From Crocodylus rhombifer (Eukaryota > Chordata > Crocodylia > Crocodylidae): 64,000 nt of DNA. Made by a program: the position numbers and the translations under genes. The notes beneath the pieces are model-generated. The model did no database searches. It had not been told where the DNA came from and saw only the letters and a program-made list of their open reading frames with translations. Below, in pieces: positions 12,961 to 25,380 of this stretch; positions within the stretch are counted from its first letter, which is position 1, and each line of letters opens with the position of its first letter. Where the stretch lies: positions 992,397-1,056,396 of the forward strand of contig JAVSML010001000.1 in NCBI GenBank assembly GCA_038503035.1, in the 5' to 3' direction.

Positions 12961-13593
12961 ATCTGGAAGAGAAAAAAGGTTTCTTTCCTATCTTTGTCCC
13001 TCAGAGAAAATTCTGAAGTAAAAGAATTTTGCTAATAAAATGTATGCTTTAAAAAGAAACCAAAACAAAACACAACACTGAATACAGAAACAGCCTTTCA
13101 ATTCTTAACCTGAGATCTGTAAACAGCACCATAAAAAAATATTGAAAAAACTATTTAAAAAAATGCTAAACATTTTTGGGCTTCTTGTTCCATCCTGAAG
13201 TTTGTCTGAGTAAGTAGTTCCTTCTGGATTGAACCCAGTCATAAAATCTGTTTTCTAATCATTTCACTACATGGTGGGTTATGGTACATATTATTTTTTC
13301 AAAGCTTAGTATGTTTTTTTTGTTTTTTTTTTAACTGCAGGACCATTTCAAAATTCCCCAGTAAATGGTACATAAATGAGGATAGTTTTCAAACAATTAA
13401 GAATGTTAATGAATTATTAATTGATTGTAAAATGACATTTTACCACTGCTCTTGCAAAAGTTGAATGAATGTCAAATAAATGCTATACAAACAATATTAT
13501 AACAAATTTAGAACAATCTCTTAAGTTAACAGTGAGAAAATACAAAATAACATAATTTTCACAGCATTGTATCCTTTTCTAACATGTTTTCAT
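12961..13593. other. No gene recognised
   Basis: A+T-rich DNA with A and T homopolymer runs (for example near 13310-13335). No gene or repeat terminus seen. Confidence 0.5.
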
Positions 13594-14985
13594 AGAATTA
13601 TAGACTAGTAGGACCAGAAAGGACATATAAGATCATCAAGTACAGTACCCTGCCATGGGCATGAGGTAGTTGGGTTCAAAAAATGAGCTTGATGAGGTGC
13701 TTGTCCTGTCTCCTCTTGAATACCTCCAGGGATGGCAATTGCACCACCTCTGCTGGGTGTGTGTTTCAGATTCTAGATACTCTTAAGGAAAAATAAGTTT
13801 TTTCTTATGTCTAGCCTAATTTTTTCCTCAAATAGCTTGTATCCATTGGACCTCATCCTCCCCAGGGGTGCCTTTCTGTTCATCCCTAACATACTTGTAG
13901 GTAGCTATCATCACCTCTCAGTCTTCTCTTATGCAGACTGAACACACCCAGTTCCCGGAGTCTGTCCTCATAGGGTCTATCCTCCAGGCCTCTCATCATA
14001 TGGGTTGCCCTTCTCTGTACCCTTTCAAGCTTATCCACATCCTTCTTGAAGTGCGGTGCCCAGAACTGGATACAGTACTCTAGCTGTGCCCTCACCAATG
14101 CTGAATACAAGGGGAGGAGCACCTCTATGGATCTATTGGCAATGCACTGCTGGTACATGCAAGAGTTCCATTTGCTCTGCTGGTGACTTCATCATACTGA
14201 TGGCTCGTATTCAGCCTCTGGTTGATTGTCACCTCCAGGTCCCATTCAGATGCAGTATCATCCAATGGATCACCACTTATCATATAGTTATGATGAATGT
14301 TCTTCCTACTCAGGTGAAGGATTCAGCACTTGTCCCTACTGAACCTCATCTGATTGCATTGAGCCCATAGGATCAGCCTGTCAAGGTCATTCTGGATCCT
14401 TAACCTGTCCTCAGATGTGCCCACATTTCGCCACAGCTTGGTGTCATCTGCAAACTTAATCATTGGCTTTCCACTCCATCAAAGTCACTGATAAAGATGT
14501 AAAGGAGCACAGCCCCAAGCACTGATCCCTGGAGGACACCACTGGAGATGCCTTCCAGGATGATGCTATCCCACCGATTACAATTCACTGGGATCGGCCT
14601 CTGAGCCAGTTGACAACCCACCTCACTCTGGACTGATCTAGGCCTGTACCCTAAAACTTATTTGAGAGAATCTCATGGGAAACAATATCAAAGCCCTTGC
14701 TGAAGTCTAGGTAGATGATGTCAACCACATGTCCCGTATCTAGTTTGTTAGTTAGCTGGTCATAGAAGGATACCAGGTTATTTTAGGCACGACCTCCCCT
14801 TGACAAAGCCATGCTGGTTGTTTCTTAATATCTTGCCATTTATGAGCTTGTGGTTGTTGGCCTCCTTGACAATTTTTTTGAAGACTTTTTCTAGGACCGA
14901 AGTCAGACTGACTAGTCTATAGTTGGCAGGGTCATCCACAATTTCAAAATGAAATGTTTTCCTGTGTGCAGAGGGCCAGCACAAA
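13594..14985 (-). mobile_element. CR1 LINE, about 1.4 kb, 5'-truncated
   Basis: Minus-strand CR1 that runs from a 3' end near 13594 (CATAGAATTATAGACTAG on the plus strand) back into the reverse transcriptase domain. Readable pieces, in element order, are PANYRLVSLTSV, NNQHGFVKGRSC, the motif A region around IIYLDFSK (near 14710-14725), motif C KFADDTKL (codons for ADD at 14443-14451) and the C-terminal RVQRRATHM block. The catalytic FADD codons survive but the frame is broken several times, so the copy is dead. It is more diverged than the CR1 copies at 3284 and 16994, so probably older. Upstream of 14985 the CR1 similarity stops. Confidence 0.88.
13886..14984 (-). pseudogene. CR1 reverse transcriptase relic (frameshifted)
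   Basis: Open pieces of the ORF2 frame remain at 14778-14984 (start of the RT domain, with VSLTSVLEKVFKKIVKEA and the HGF..GRSC motif) and 13886-14158 (C-terminal [19 protein letters not shown] and LERVQRRAT). Between them motif A and motif C are still visible but in shifting frames. The product would have been a LINE reverse transcriptase that copies the element RNA at a nicked chromosomal site. No functional protein can be made from this copy. Confidence 0.82.
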
Positions 14986-15064
14986 GCTTATGCATCATAT
15001 AAAGTCCCCAATTAGACTTAAATGCTTTAATAGGACTATGCTGCATTTCTCCACAGGAGACTAT

Positions 15065-15345
15065 GGGCCTTCTTACACATTACACTGTCAGCCACACAAA
15101 TGCTGATTGACTTAATGATGACTTTCAGTCACACCTTCAATTTTCAGTGGCATATATGTAGGGATAAGCCACACCTTGATGGAACAGGAGTTGGGTTATG
15201 AAGATCAAGCAATAATTTTGCCTTGGAGTGGTGCAACTTTGAGCCATGTCATGAGTGCTTTCTGCCATTTAAAGGTGTTAAGGTGCAGACAACCCAGGGG
15301 TTAAAAGCTCCAGAAGCTACCCAAAATTAACATGTAACAAGGCCC
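15065..15345. mobile_element. 281-bp MITE with GGGCCTTNTTACA ends
   Basis: The left end GGGCCTTCTTACACATTA and the right end, read on the minus strand, GGGCCTTGTTACATGTTA, are near-identical inverted repeats (15 of 18 bases). The interior is non-coding. The right end, read inward, continues ATTTTGGGTAGCTTCTGGAG and then TTTTAACCCC. This matches another start in the window at 41697 (GGGCCTTGTTACACATTA, ATTTTAGATGG). I could not settle a target duplication, so the superfamily is open. Confidence 0.65.
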
Positions 15346-16993
15346 TTTGTCATTTTAAGGAACAATTTCCCTAAAGCACTGTCTGAATAGACCTTATACT
15401 AGCTACAGTACACAGAATATGTCAATTCTTTATAATAATAGCTTTTATTCAGTTACTTTCATCCTCGAAAATTGTATTTAAGCAGATTACTTAATTTATG
15501 TCTGTAAAGTACTTTGAGTTTCTCAGATTAAAAGGCTCTGTACAAGACTAAAATATCTGCATAAGAGCTGGTTGAAAAACATGAAACATTTTTACAGTTT
15601 TTTATTCCCAATAGTATTCAATAAAATGTTCAAACTATGTATAATTATTACTGTTTGTGGTTAAAAAACCTCACTTTGTTCTCAATACTTACATATTATT
15701 AAAAAAAAAAAGAATGCATTTAGAACACATTATGTTCCTTCAGAACAAAAGGGTGTTCCCTTCATTGTTTTAGGATCCTGAATTATAATAGTAATTCTAT
15801 AAGTGGTATTTTATTTAGGATCTGTCCGTTATTCTTGAGTATCTGAAAGAACAGTGCTGGCAACAGATGTTGAATCTTGTTTACTGAAAATACAACTGTA
15901 TGTTTTCACACACACAAAAGCTGAGCTGTTTCACCAAAGAAAAACCAGTATGGCTTGCCTAGAATGAATCGCATCATTAATCCATGTGATTTGGCTTTAT
16001 ATTTTCCCTTAAATAATAGAAAAATTAAAAGAATGAGAGAGACAGAAATTTCTTTATCTCCATAGACTTGGACATCTTTTTGTAGAGTGCCCTTGAGAAG
16101 CACCAAAAATACAGCTGGAGTTTCTGTATAGCAACTTAAAACATGGCTTGATATATAGCCCAACAGGGCAATCCAAGTGGCTTTCCATTGTTTTTGATTA
16201 AACCACTTTCCTAAGCAAAAAATGATTTGAAAAACCAACACAGTGAGTCAGAACCCTCCCTGTATGCTGCCATTAACGTTCCAGTGTACCTATATGTATA
16301 ACCTAGTTTCCTACCTGCAAACATGCCCTGTATTTGATTAGAGCAGCTTTTGCTAGTAATGGACCTCTCCTGCTGAAATCTGTCAGATTGCTTCAACAAA
16401 ATGAAATATTCTGATATGCACTGAAGTGACCTGAAAAATTCTGAACAGAACACTGCAAGAAGTCTAGTTGCACAAGGACTCCAATGTGGGGTTGTCTCTT
16501 CAGTTTACAGCTGGGACTGCAGTTTACAGCTGGGACCGATACTCTTAACAGAGCTAACAGAGCTATATGTAAGCACTTACTGAATCCTCTGTTCTCTTTT
16601 AAAAAGCAAAGGAAACTGAATGTGTCCTTTTTGACTTGGTCTTAGGAGTCAACATTAGACATCCGTAAACATAGATTTCAATTGTGGAATGTGATAAGAA
16701 CTGATGAATCAGTTTAACTTCACCACAAACATTTCGCCATTGTTATCACCCATGCCCCTCTTCCACCAGAAGTAACACCACAAGAAAGGTTGACAACAAA
16801 TGCTAAACTGTTTATACATTAAATTTTTTCCTTTTCCTCTTCCTGTACCCATGCATTTCTGGGTTACTATCATGCTCAGAAGCAGGAGGCCTGAATGTTG
16901 CAGACTTGGTACTTTGGTGGTCCTGATCTGCTTATTAGCAAGAAGTTGACTTCCTCACCACTAATTCCATTCTTGTTACCTCATGCTCATCAT
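15346..16993. other. No gene recognised; small tandem duplication
   Basis: No gene found. At 16499-16537 there is a direct duplication of a 19-bp unit containing CAGTTTACAGCTGGGAC. It is followed at 16548-16565 by two copies of AACAGAGCT. The rest is A+T-rich and unremarkable. Confidence 0.5.
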
Positions 16994-17655
16994 AGAATCA
17001 TAGAAGTAGGGTAGGAAGGGACCTTATAGATCTTCAAGTCCGACCCCCTGCCAGGGCAGGAGAAAAAAAACTGGGCTCAAATGATCCCAACTAGGTAGGC
17101 ATCAAGCCTCCTCTTAAAGACCCTTAGGGTAGGAGCCAGCACCACTTCCCTTCCAGATCCTAGCCACCCTAACTGTGAAGTAGTTCTTACAGATGTCTAA
17201 TCTAAACCTCCTCTCCAACAACTTGTGGCCGTTATTCCTTGTTATGCCAAGGGGCACTAGGGGAAACAAGGTCTCTCCCAAACCCTTCTGGTCCCCCCTA
17301 GTGAGTTTATAGACTGTCACCAGGTCCCCCCTCAGCCTTCTCTTGTGAAGGCTGAACAGGTTTAGGTCCCGCAGTCTCTCATTGTAGGGTCTGCCCTGTA
17401 GTCCCCGGATCATGCGGGTGGCCCTCCTCTGGACCCTCTCAATGTTGTCCACATGCCTCCTGAAGTGTGGTGCACGGAACTGGACACAGTATTCCAGCTG
17501 TGGCCTGACCAGTGTTGCACAGAGGGGGAGGATCACCTCCTTGGCCCTGCTAGAGATGCACCTGTAGATTCACGACAAGGTCTGGTTAACCCTGCCAACC
17601 GTGACCTCACATTGTTGGCCGATGTTCATTTTGGAGTCAATAATGGTCTCTATCA
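16994..17655 (-). mobile_element. CR1 LINE 3' end, 5'-truncated
   Basis: Minus-strand CR1 whose 3' tail is CATAGAATCATAGAAG on the plus strand, the reversed ATGATTCT-type tail. The 3' UTR words (GTCCGACCCCCTGCCA, AAGCCTCCTCTTAAAGACC) are shared with the copy at 3284. Coding similarity extends to about 17655, where minus-strand DSKMNIGQQCEVTVG fits the CR1 segment upstream of the C-terminal domain. A short duplication of GATGGTCTCTATCA lies just beyond the 5' end (17640-17670). Confidence 0.88.
17114..17536 (-). pseudogene. CR1 ORF2 C-terminal fragment with frameshift
   Basis: About 120 codons keep the CR1 frame, from EVILPLCATLVRPQLEYC through RVQRRATRMIRGLQG and [17 protein letters not shown] to NNGHKLLERRF and YFTVRVARIW. 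Then, near 17146, an 11-nt deletion relative to the copy at 3284 removes the equivalent of NQLPRE and shifts the frame. The last residues of the open frame (KGSGAGSY and on) are therefore out of frame. Upstream, a one-base shift and a stop near 17570 break the frame again. A dead copy. Confidence 0.85.
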
Positions 17656-17888
17656 TGATGGTCTCTATCAAAGGAACCAACTATGTATTCTTAGCTAAGC
17701 TCCAATGCCTTTACACAAGAACATTCCCTAAGGCCTGAAACAGTTAATACTTTATTAGTTACTGGTTTGAACTTACCACAAAATTGTTGAAGGATCTATA
17801 ATCAGGTCCACAAAATATTTGAGTAGTTTTCCGACACTGGGTTAGTTCAACCTAAGAGGTAACGGGCCTTGTTGCACAGGACACTTAG

Positions 17889-18144
17889 TGGACATGTCTA
17901 CAAAAGACGCTACATCGCCATAGCAATAAGCTATGGTGATGTAACTCATTGCTACACTAACAGTACTGGTGGGCACCAACTGTGATGCTGCTGCTACTGT
18001 GCAGTAGGGTCTAAAATGACCCAAGTGCCATTAGGACTGTTCAGTACTGGCAGGTACTAAGCTGTCATTTAATACTTGCTACAGTAAGCACTAAATGACT
18101 GCACAGTACCAACTGCTCAGTCAGTGGCATGTGTAGCTGCATCC
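17889..18144. mobile_element. MITE of the ACTGCACAGTA family (copy 1)
   Basis: The ends GACATGTCTACAAAAGAC and, on the minus strand, GGATGCAGCTACACATGCCA are diverged inverted repeats of the family terminus (about GGNTGCATCTACATGAGACA). The interior contains TACTGTGCAGTAG and the imperfect hairpin CATTTAATACTTG / AAGCACTAAATG typical of this family. Non-coding. Other members in this window lie at 24648, 28170, 32370, 36467 and 41252. MITEs named Chompy are known from crocodilians; whether this is that family needs a library comparison. Confidence 0.65.
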
Positions 18145-19779
18145 AGCATGTATTAAATCTGGATGGTATTAAAGTTAGAACATGTTTTGGGCAGTCACAT
18201 AGTAATTTTTACAAACTTCCACAGCTTGCTGATTGTTGGTCCCAGACCTGAAACCCTCTGGGCTGCAGATATGCAGCTTTCAATTTGATCATAGAGGAAC
18301 CTGACAAGTGAAAGATCCAGGATTCTTCCTCCTGACATGTGTTCACTTTCCTCATCTTAACTGGAGGCTCTTAGAGCAGAGGGGTCCATGGTTGATGTCA
18401 CGGCTGAGGAAGGACCACAAATTTCTCATATTACCTCTGCAGAGTATTCTGACGATAGCTGTACATATGTTGCTTAATGTACTCGGGAGATGCTTCTTGT
18501 GCAAAAATTCAGAATTGTGCTACGCTATGAGCTTACTTAGCATGTGATGAACTGCTTGCACGTGAAGTCCGTCCTTCACATTTTAAATTAATTTAACATA
18601 TATGTAATGCATGACATGGCCCTACAATGTCTGAAAACCAGCTTTTAAGATTAATAGGACTTGTGCTGAAACAGATCTTCAAAGACAAAGTCCTCTAACT
18701 TCTCTTTAAATGTGAGATTAAGTTATCCAGGAAGAAAGCCTAGAAATGCTTACCTGTAACAGGCATATGCTACAATCACACATATATGTGAATATCCATT
18801 ACTTTCATTGTATTTGAATGCTACATTAAATTTTACTTCATCTGGAGTAAAGCTTTAAGATATACTAATTTTCAGGTACTGAAATGTTGTGGATCAATTT
18901 CTGTACTCAATTACAACAGTGTTAATCTGGGAAGACCTCAATGAAAACCCAAAGTTTGTACATATACTAGAATATAGCTGCATTCATTTTTCCTCTACTT
19001 TTATCTATCTTATAAAGCCTAAAAAAGATCAGAGAAAATAAATTAATCATATCCAAGATGTAACTTTACCATACAGTTCTGGAAATCTGCCATTTGTGGT
19101 ATTGGAAGACCTACTAATTTTTTTCCCTTGCCTGGAGGACATTAGGCAGGTGAACATGTTTAAAGCTTCATTCTAGTATGACCAAACTTTGAACAAGTCA
19201 AAGAGAATATGAAAAAAATTCTATCTATAGCATCACACCTCAGCAATTTAGTTTGAATACTTCAGAAAAGCTGCTAAAATTCCTGAATCAAAGTAAATTA
19301 TTTCAACTGATTTGCTCCCAGTTACATAAATTTGCTCCATTATATCAATGCCCATTACCTGAGTTAATGGGCATTACAATCTAGACTGTGTCAAATTTAA
19401 AAAAATACTGTGCTTTAAAATACATCACACATAAATCAATAATATGCGACTGACATAAAATTCTACCTGGGACCTTCTGTAATCTGGTTTCTGCTCCTTC
19501 CATTCACCTGAAATCATTCTTACTAAAGTCTCTGAAACGTCTTCCTATGTAAGGCTCCGAATTAGTATTTTACCATCCTCCTCCTATCAGACACCTTTGA
19601 TCATCATGTTTGTCAATCATGTTCTTCTTCCTAGAAATCTTTTCCTCCCTGGTTTTCTTTTTACAGATAATCCTTCATAACCCTTCTTCACTCCCCCACT
19701 TTGAGGAGTGGGGGCATTGCCTTTGGTCCTCTCCTCTTTCCCTCTACATTTTATAACTGAGTAATCTCATCAACAGTCA
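18145..19779. other. No gene recognised
   Basis: No coding or RNA gene seen. A perfect hairpin at 19347-19375 is listed separately. Confidence 0.5.
19347..19375. repeat. Perfect 11-bp stem hairpin
   Basis: AATGCCCATTA and TAATGGGCATT flank a 7-nt loop. There are no surrounding transposon ends, so its origin is unclear. Confidence 0.7.
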
Positions 19780-20520
19780 GAAAGTCAGTTGTTAGCTCTT
19801 TGCTTTGGAATCAAAGATATACAACTCTGCTCCAGACTAGCCTCCGTTTTACCAAACTTAATTTTGGTCTGCTTCTCTGCCATTTCCTTGTGGATTTTCA
19901 ACTGTCATCTCAAGCTCAGAGACAAACCAAATCTCTTAATCTCCCCTCCTTCTTTCTGCAATCATTATGGACCATGCTACTAGCCTTCCTACCACTTAAT
20001 ATTATTACTTGGGTATCAGCTTCAATTTGCATTTCTTTCTAAATTCTTACATCCAGAATATCTAAATCTAATTGTTTCCTTAGGCCGAATGTCTTTAAGA
20101 AATGGATTTTATGGTGTATTAAAACTTTGATTGCAGCTCTAATTTACTTTGCATTTCATATACATCTGTACAATCTGAAAAGCCTGAACAATGCGGAGTT
20201 AATGCAGCTATCCTGCTTCTAGTACCCAAACTAGCTAATTAAAAACATGGCTTTGCTATTTTTTCATAGCCATTATTGAACTGTGTAGGCATATCCTTAA
20301 TTACCACAGTATTTTTGATGCTGACAAGCATCATGCGCATCCTGAGTGCTGCTGCAAAGAACTTCTTCATAGTTCGTTGCTTTGACCACTACATCACCCT
20401 TCTCTTCACATCCCTCCACTGGTTCTATTTTTGCTATTGCATCAACCATAACCTACTTGTCCTCATTGTCAAGGCCCTTCATGATTTCTCCCTATTCTAC
20501 TCATCTCTCATTCACTACTA
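19780..20520 (+). pseudogene. L2-like LINE reverse transcriptase relic
   Basis: Two decayed blocks resemble the L2/CR1-group reverse transcriptase. The first (about 19789-19983) reads KDIQLCSRLASV and then ISLWIFNCHLKL, close to the family pattern of an aspartate-rich motif C followed by SxWMxxNxLKLN. The second (about 20370-20520) reads HYITLLFTSLHWF and LLVLIVKALHDFS, close to the family C-terminal HITPxLxSLHWLP and KALHG words. Frames differ and stops intervene, so this is an old fossil. Strand and family come from these words only; an alignment is needed for the exact limits. Confidence 0.5.
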
Positions 20521-23500
20521 AAAAAGTCATGTCATGCCTTTGAACAACACATCATGCCATTTTCCCTAACCTATTTATTTAATTTTCAAACATATATGTT
20601 CTTTGTTTCTCCCATGCCAATCCTCATGCCTGGGATAAAGTCCCTGTAAATTACTGAAAGGTCACCGATCATCCTCTTAACTTTCTAAAAATTCATTGCT
20701 ATAATACCATGAAATATTTGAAAATAGTTAAGTTGATACTTACGTCCCTGTTACTGGCTAATAAATACTCTTCCTACTGCATGGAGGATACATGCAGGCA
20801 TTACATTTAGATTAATTTACCCAGGGTGAGTTTGATCTAAATGCCTAGGAGTGCAGGCATACAGAAGGCTTAAATCACCCCAAAAATGGCATGCCTGATC
20901 TAAGTTCACCTCAGGACATGCACTAGCTTGGATGGAGAATGAGTTAACCTGATCTAAGAAAGGATTAATTTGATCTTCCAAATGTATATGCATTTGCAAT
21001 GCAACTCCAGGGCTAGGAAACCCCAGCCATGTACCCCAGTCCCAGAAGCTATTTTTACTGGGCTATTTTTAGCCCTTGACCTCCAACCCAAGTGGGCAAC
21101 CCAGCCACCCAACAGACCTACCAACCCTCCCCTCCAGATGCAGAAGCCCCTCTGATCTCCCTCCCTTAGACCTGCTATCTGTCCCTGAACCAGTCCACCC
21201 CTTTCCCAAGCCTAGTTACTTACACCAGTTTCATGATGTAGCTCCCAGAAGCAATGAACAGCTGCACATAATCTTGGCCTTTTTGCTGTACCACAGTGAG
21301 ATACAGGATACTAGACAGACCTGTGGTCCAATCAATTTGGCAACTCTTTTAGATTAAACCAAAGTGAAAGTGTTTCATTTACTTGTACCAGAAAGTATTA
21401 TTATACAGTCTAATCCTGCTTTGCACTCTTTTGTCTGCTAGGGAACTGCCCAACATACATGATAGCTGATTAGTCCTGCAAGCTGTGGGTCTGAGCGCTT
21501 TTCTTTTCCTAGTGATTTCTGCTGCTGCAGCCATTACACAACTAATCTGCACAGCAAAAGAGACTAAAATAGATTAACTGAAGAACTGTATCGGCCAGCG
21601 TACTACACAAAGCAGTATTAAAATGCAAACACCTAGTTACATGCTGGGCATACCTCATTAATTAACATGGTAACAAGCCTTAATGAGGTGCAAACAACCG
21701 AGTCATGCTGTTCCAGCATGGACTACTTTGCATACTTAAACTAGCCTTAGTGCATCTAATCGAGAAACAAGAATTTTGCAAATGCCTTGCACCATTTGTG
21801 CAATTTAAATGGCTGCCTGTGTTACCTGGAGATAACTTAAGAGACTTCCTACATCTCTGAGTGGATGGAACTGAATTGTGAAAATCATATACAGTCAAAG
21901 ATAAAAGTTAAGGTTTTCAGGCTATTTCCATTAAACTTCTGTTTTCGTCTGGAGACCTTTCACCTTTAAAAAGATGTAAATATAATGTCTGATATATTAA
22001 AACAAAAAGAAGTAAACAAAACAAAATAAATCTTTCTTATATTTCTAGCTTGTATTGTATTAGGTATAGTATCAACTGATAATGTATGAGTTTCTAAAGC
22101 ATTTTTTTGTTTTCAACTAAAGACTTTTTATTTTAAAGTTTGACATTCAATCTTCTATCTGTACTAGACTTAGATATGCTTTATATTCAATGAATACTAA
22201 TTATTTGGCAAGAGTTCCCCCCTCCCCTCACATAAGCTATGTACAAAAATGTCAGTTTAGTTGTGTTTTTGGTTATTATGTACATGTGAATGGTTTAAGG
22301 GCAGAAAATGTTTACATTTAGGTTCATTTTTTTAAGTCAATGTAATTTTAAATTACATGCTATTTCCATTCCAGGATGAATTTTTCATCATATCACTCCT
22401 GCATAATACGATACACACATGAAAGCTTGTATGAAACCTTTAGGGTCTTGACAACAAATAAGCAGACCACTGCAGTTGAGACTAGAATCCTTTTTGTGCA
22501 GCTTGCAGACCATTAATCTATAGCCTTTGGGTTAAAGACTGAGTAGTTGACATTAACGGGTCCTTTTTTCTTTTCTATTTGCCAGCCATGAAATGAAGAC
22601 ATATCCCAAAAAGGAACAGAAATCATATGTGGTTATTTTCATGGATACTGATGTCCTTCCATTACAGTATACCTTTCTTAAGGATTATCACTTGGCAAAG
22701 CAAGCATGAATGAGTATAGTAACAGTGAGGGAACAGCCTCCTTGAAAGGAAGTATTAAAATAAAAAGGAGATCCAGATTTGTTTGCATTCATTTAGTCTA
22801 AGATGAATTTCTTTTTCCATTTTTACTCTACATTCTCCCCATGATCATAGGCAGAAAATTTGATATTTTTCCCTATTTCCATTAAGGTCATGTGCAAAAT
22901 TGAGTATGACAGTCTAGACTTCTATGTAATGGCCTTTTTTTAAATGCAAAAGCTACATATACAAAGAATCTACCACACGGAGAATACTGAAGTCATCGTT
23001 CAGACCCTAGGCAATATTGTGTCTGGCTGAAAAAAAGAACGACATGTTGACATGAGTCCTATTGGTTTGTACTAATGGCTGTTAAAATATAAAAATGGAA
23101 TTGCTCGACTTTATCACATGCAACTCCAGCTTCCACTGCCATTGGCATTGAACTGTTCATTCAGAATGCTGATTCTGTAAACAGAGACTTCCACTTTCTG
23201 GTTCATAGATGCATAAGCTAATATGCTTTCAGGGCTTCAGAAACAAGCAGGCAGATTGAAATGATTCTTCCAGTGACCTCAAAGTACTTCGGTACTCTAC
23301 AAAAAAGATCCCAACTTCTTCACCCTTCTTTATTAGGTCCTCCATACACTTGTAAGAATTTAGGATAAAAGGATAGTCCCCCCACCAGCAGACAGATTAT
23401 CAGTTCCTTCAGCTTCATTTCTTCAGATCCTCCTTTTCCAAGTCATTTATTTACTGGCCCCACTCCCATATCCCCAAACTTGACTTGTACTGAGATGTGA

Positions 23501-24255
23501 AAGAAGGTGGAGATTCCTTTTTCTGAGCATCCACAATTTTGTTCTTCTCTATAGAGGGAAGAGGGATGATTTAATGGGCAATGTGCTGGGTTAGGATGTA
23601 ATTCTGAGATGAACTTTCAGCCATATATGTTGCTTAATCTTTCCTGTACTTCAGCCCTCCCTTTCTAAATGGGCCCAAGAGTTTCCTTCAATCCACTGTG
23701 AAATGCACAGATATTATGGTCGTGAGGAGCTTGAAAGTACCTCAGGACCAAACAGAGAGGATTAATCCATCAATGAGAACATGAAGAACAAGTAGAGTAG
23801 TAAAAAAAAAACAAAACCCTGAAATTGTTCCAAAGATGTATACCCCCTGCAATACCAGTGTGCAGGGCATGAACTACAAGACTTCCCTCAGTGTTTGTAT
23901 TGTTAAATCACCTAGGTTTAGAGGGCAAGCCACTCTTCCTCAGGCAACAATGAACAATAACTTACAGACAGATCATTTCATATTTTATTTCTGTTCTGAG
24001 TGAAACTAATAAATCAACGTGAAGAAGTCAACTGAGGCAAAGAAGAAAGCAGCACAATGTTTTGGAAAATTTTAGGCACTATGATAAGTGCTCTAGGAAG
24101 TTCATTCTTTGCTGGCTCAGTTGGATTGAGTATTTATTGTATGGCAGCTCCTCAAAGCACTTGTCTAACAAACTGAATCACTTACACTGCCTTTTTATTT
24201 TTTTTAACTATTTGTTATAGCAGTGGGTAGATAGTGCCCCACTCTCACACTTATT
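20521..24255. other. No gene recognised
   Basis: This is about 3.7 kb without recognised genes. A GC-richer patch at 20810-21260 contains repeated GATCTAA words and could be an old repeat, but no paired ends were found. The remainder is A+T-rich. Confidence 0.5.
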
Positions 24256-24510
24256 GGCTAGGGACAGAAGTTACACATAAACCAGTTTAAGTGACCAGGA
24301 ACTGGTTTAAACCTGTAACAGAACAGAAGTTCAGTGCACATAAAACAGTTTCAAAATGGCAGAAACTGGTTTAAGATAAACCCGATTGAATGTAGTATCA
24401 GATTTGGGTCAAACTGGTTTATGGAACTTCTGTCACAAACCCTTTCCAGGTTTAAGTTAAATCAGAGTTCCTCAACATGCTTTTAAGCCCTGGGCTGTGC
24501 TCTCTCCTCC
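24256..24510. mobile_element. DNA transposon copy, GGCTAGGG-end family (right part missing)
   Basis: It begins with the terminus GGCTAGGGACAGAAGTTACA and continues collinear with the copies at 12209 and 47191 (CATAAACCAGTTTAAGTGAC, CTGTAACAGAACAGAAGTTC, AAACTGGTTTAAGATAAACC). Similarity fades after the AAGCCCTGGGCTG word near 24490, so the right half is deleted or replaced. It shows what the uninterrupted left half looks like, which lets the insertion in the 47191 copy be placed to the base. Confidence 0.72.
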
Positions 24511-24647
24511 AGTGAAGCAGTGCTGGCCCTGCCAGCAGGGACCACCAAAAGGCCCATATTATTCCCTTCACAGACCTACATTGTGGGACTACCCCCACTC
24601 CCTTGTGTCAATATGGATGCTGGTATGAGGGCATTGGTCAAAAAAGA

Positions 24648-24908
24648 CTGGGTGCATCTACAGAACATGTTACTTTGCAGTGGTTACTGAGCATTTATTT
24701 AGTACCTATATAAGCAAGTACTAAATAAATGTGCAGTTAAGCAGAGTTACTGCACAGTAGCACCAGCGAACACCTTTTAAATGACACTACCGGGCAGTAG
24801 CCTAATAATGCTGCACAGTAGCATATTACCACTGCCTGTTATGTGTTGCACTACTGCACAGTATTATTCAACTACTGCACAGTCAGTATCTTGCACAGAT
24901 GCAGCCAG
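24648..24908. mobile_element. MITE of the ACTGCACAGTA family (copy 2)
   Basis: A 261-bp element with ends CTGGGTGCATCTACAGAAC and, on the minus strand, CTGGCTGCATCTGTGCAAG. It holds several TACTGCACAGTA words. A perfect 14-bp hairpin has CATTTATTTAGTAC at 24692-24705 and its complement at 24718-24731, with a 12-nt loop. It has no coding capacity. Confidence 0.72.
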
Positions 24909-25261
24909 TGAGTCTGCATGGTCCTTTTCATAATTAAATTGATTTGAATAACATTTGTGTTGCCAAATTTTCATGTGCTTAGCACTTAGAACTGATGCTA
25001 CTGTTTTCAAAAGTGCTCAGCTTTCATGTAGATACAGTAAAGACAATGTAAGTTCAGCAAAGACCAGATTGCTGGGAGGAATAAAAAGTGCCCCACCTCC
25101 TGATGTCATAAGTAGCTAAAATAAGCTCTAAAATAATTGATGAGCTTGGCAAAGTTCCACTGGCAGAACCTGGTTGCTATACTCTGTGATCCTGCTCATC
25201 ATATTAACATGTTTTTAATGGTATAACTGCACACACAATTTCAAATACTCACTGAAACTCT

Positions 25262-25380
25262 ATACAGGCAACCCCCACTTCATGCTCTTAACTGGTTCTG
25301 GAAAAAACGAGTGTTAAGTGGAACAGCATTATGCAAAACCCATTTCCCCATAGGAATTAATGTAAATAAATATAATTCAT
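25262..25380. repeat. Possible DNA transposon end (CAGGCAACCCCC type)
   Basis: The segment reads CAGGCAACCCCCACTTCATG, then AACGAGTGTTAAGTGGAAC and CCATTTCCCCATAGGAATTA. This layout resembles DNA transposon ends seen in reptile genomes where a tract of CCCCCRCTT is followed by TTAAGYG words and CCCATAGGAATTAATG. I could not find the matching opposite end. Tentative. Confidence 0.35.
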
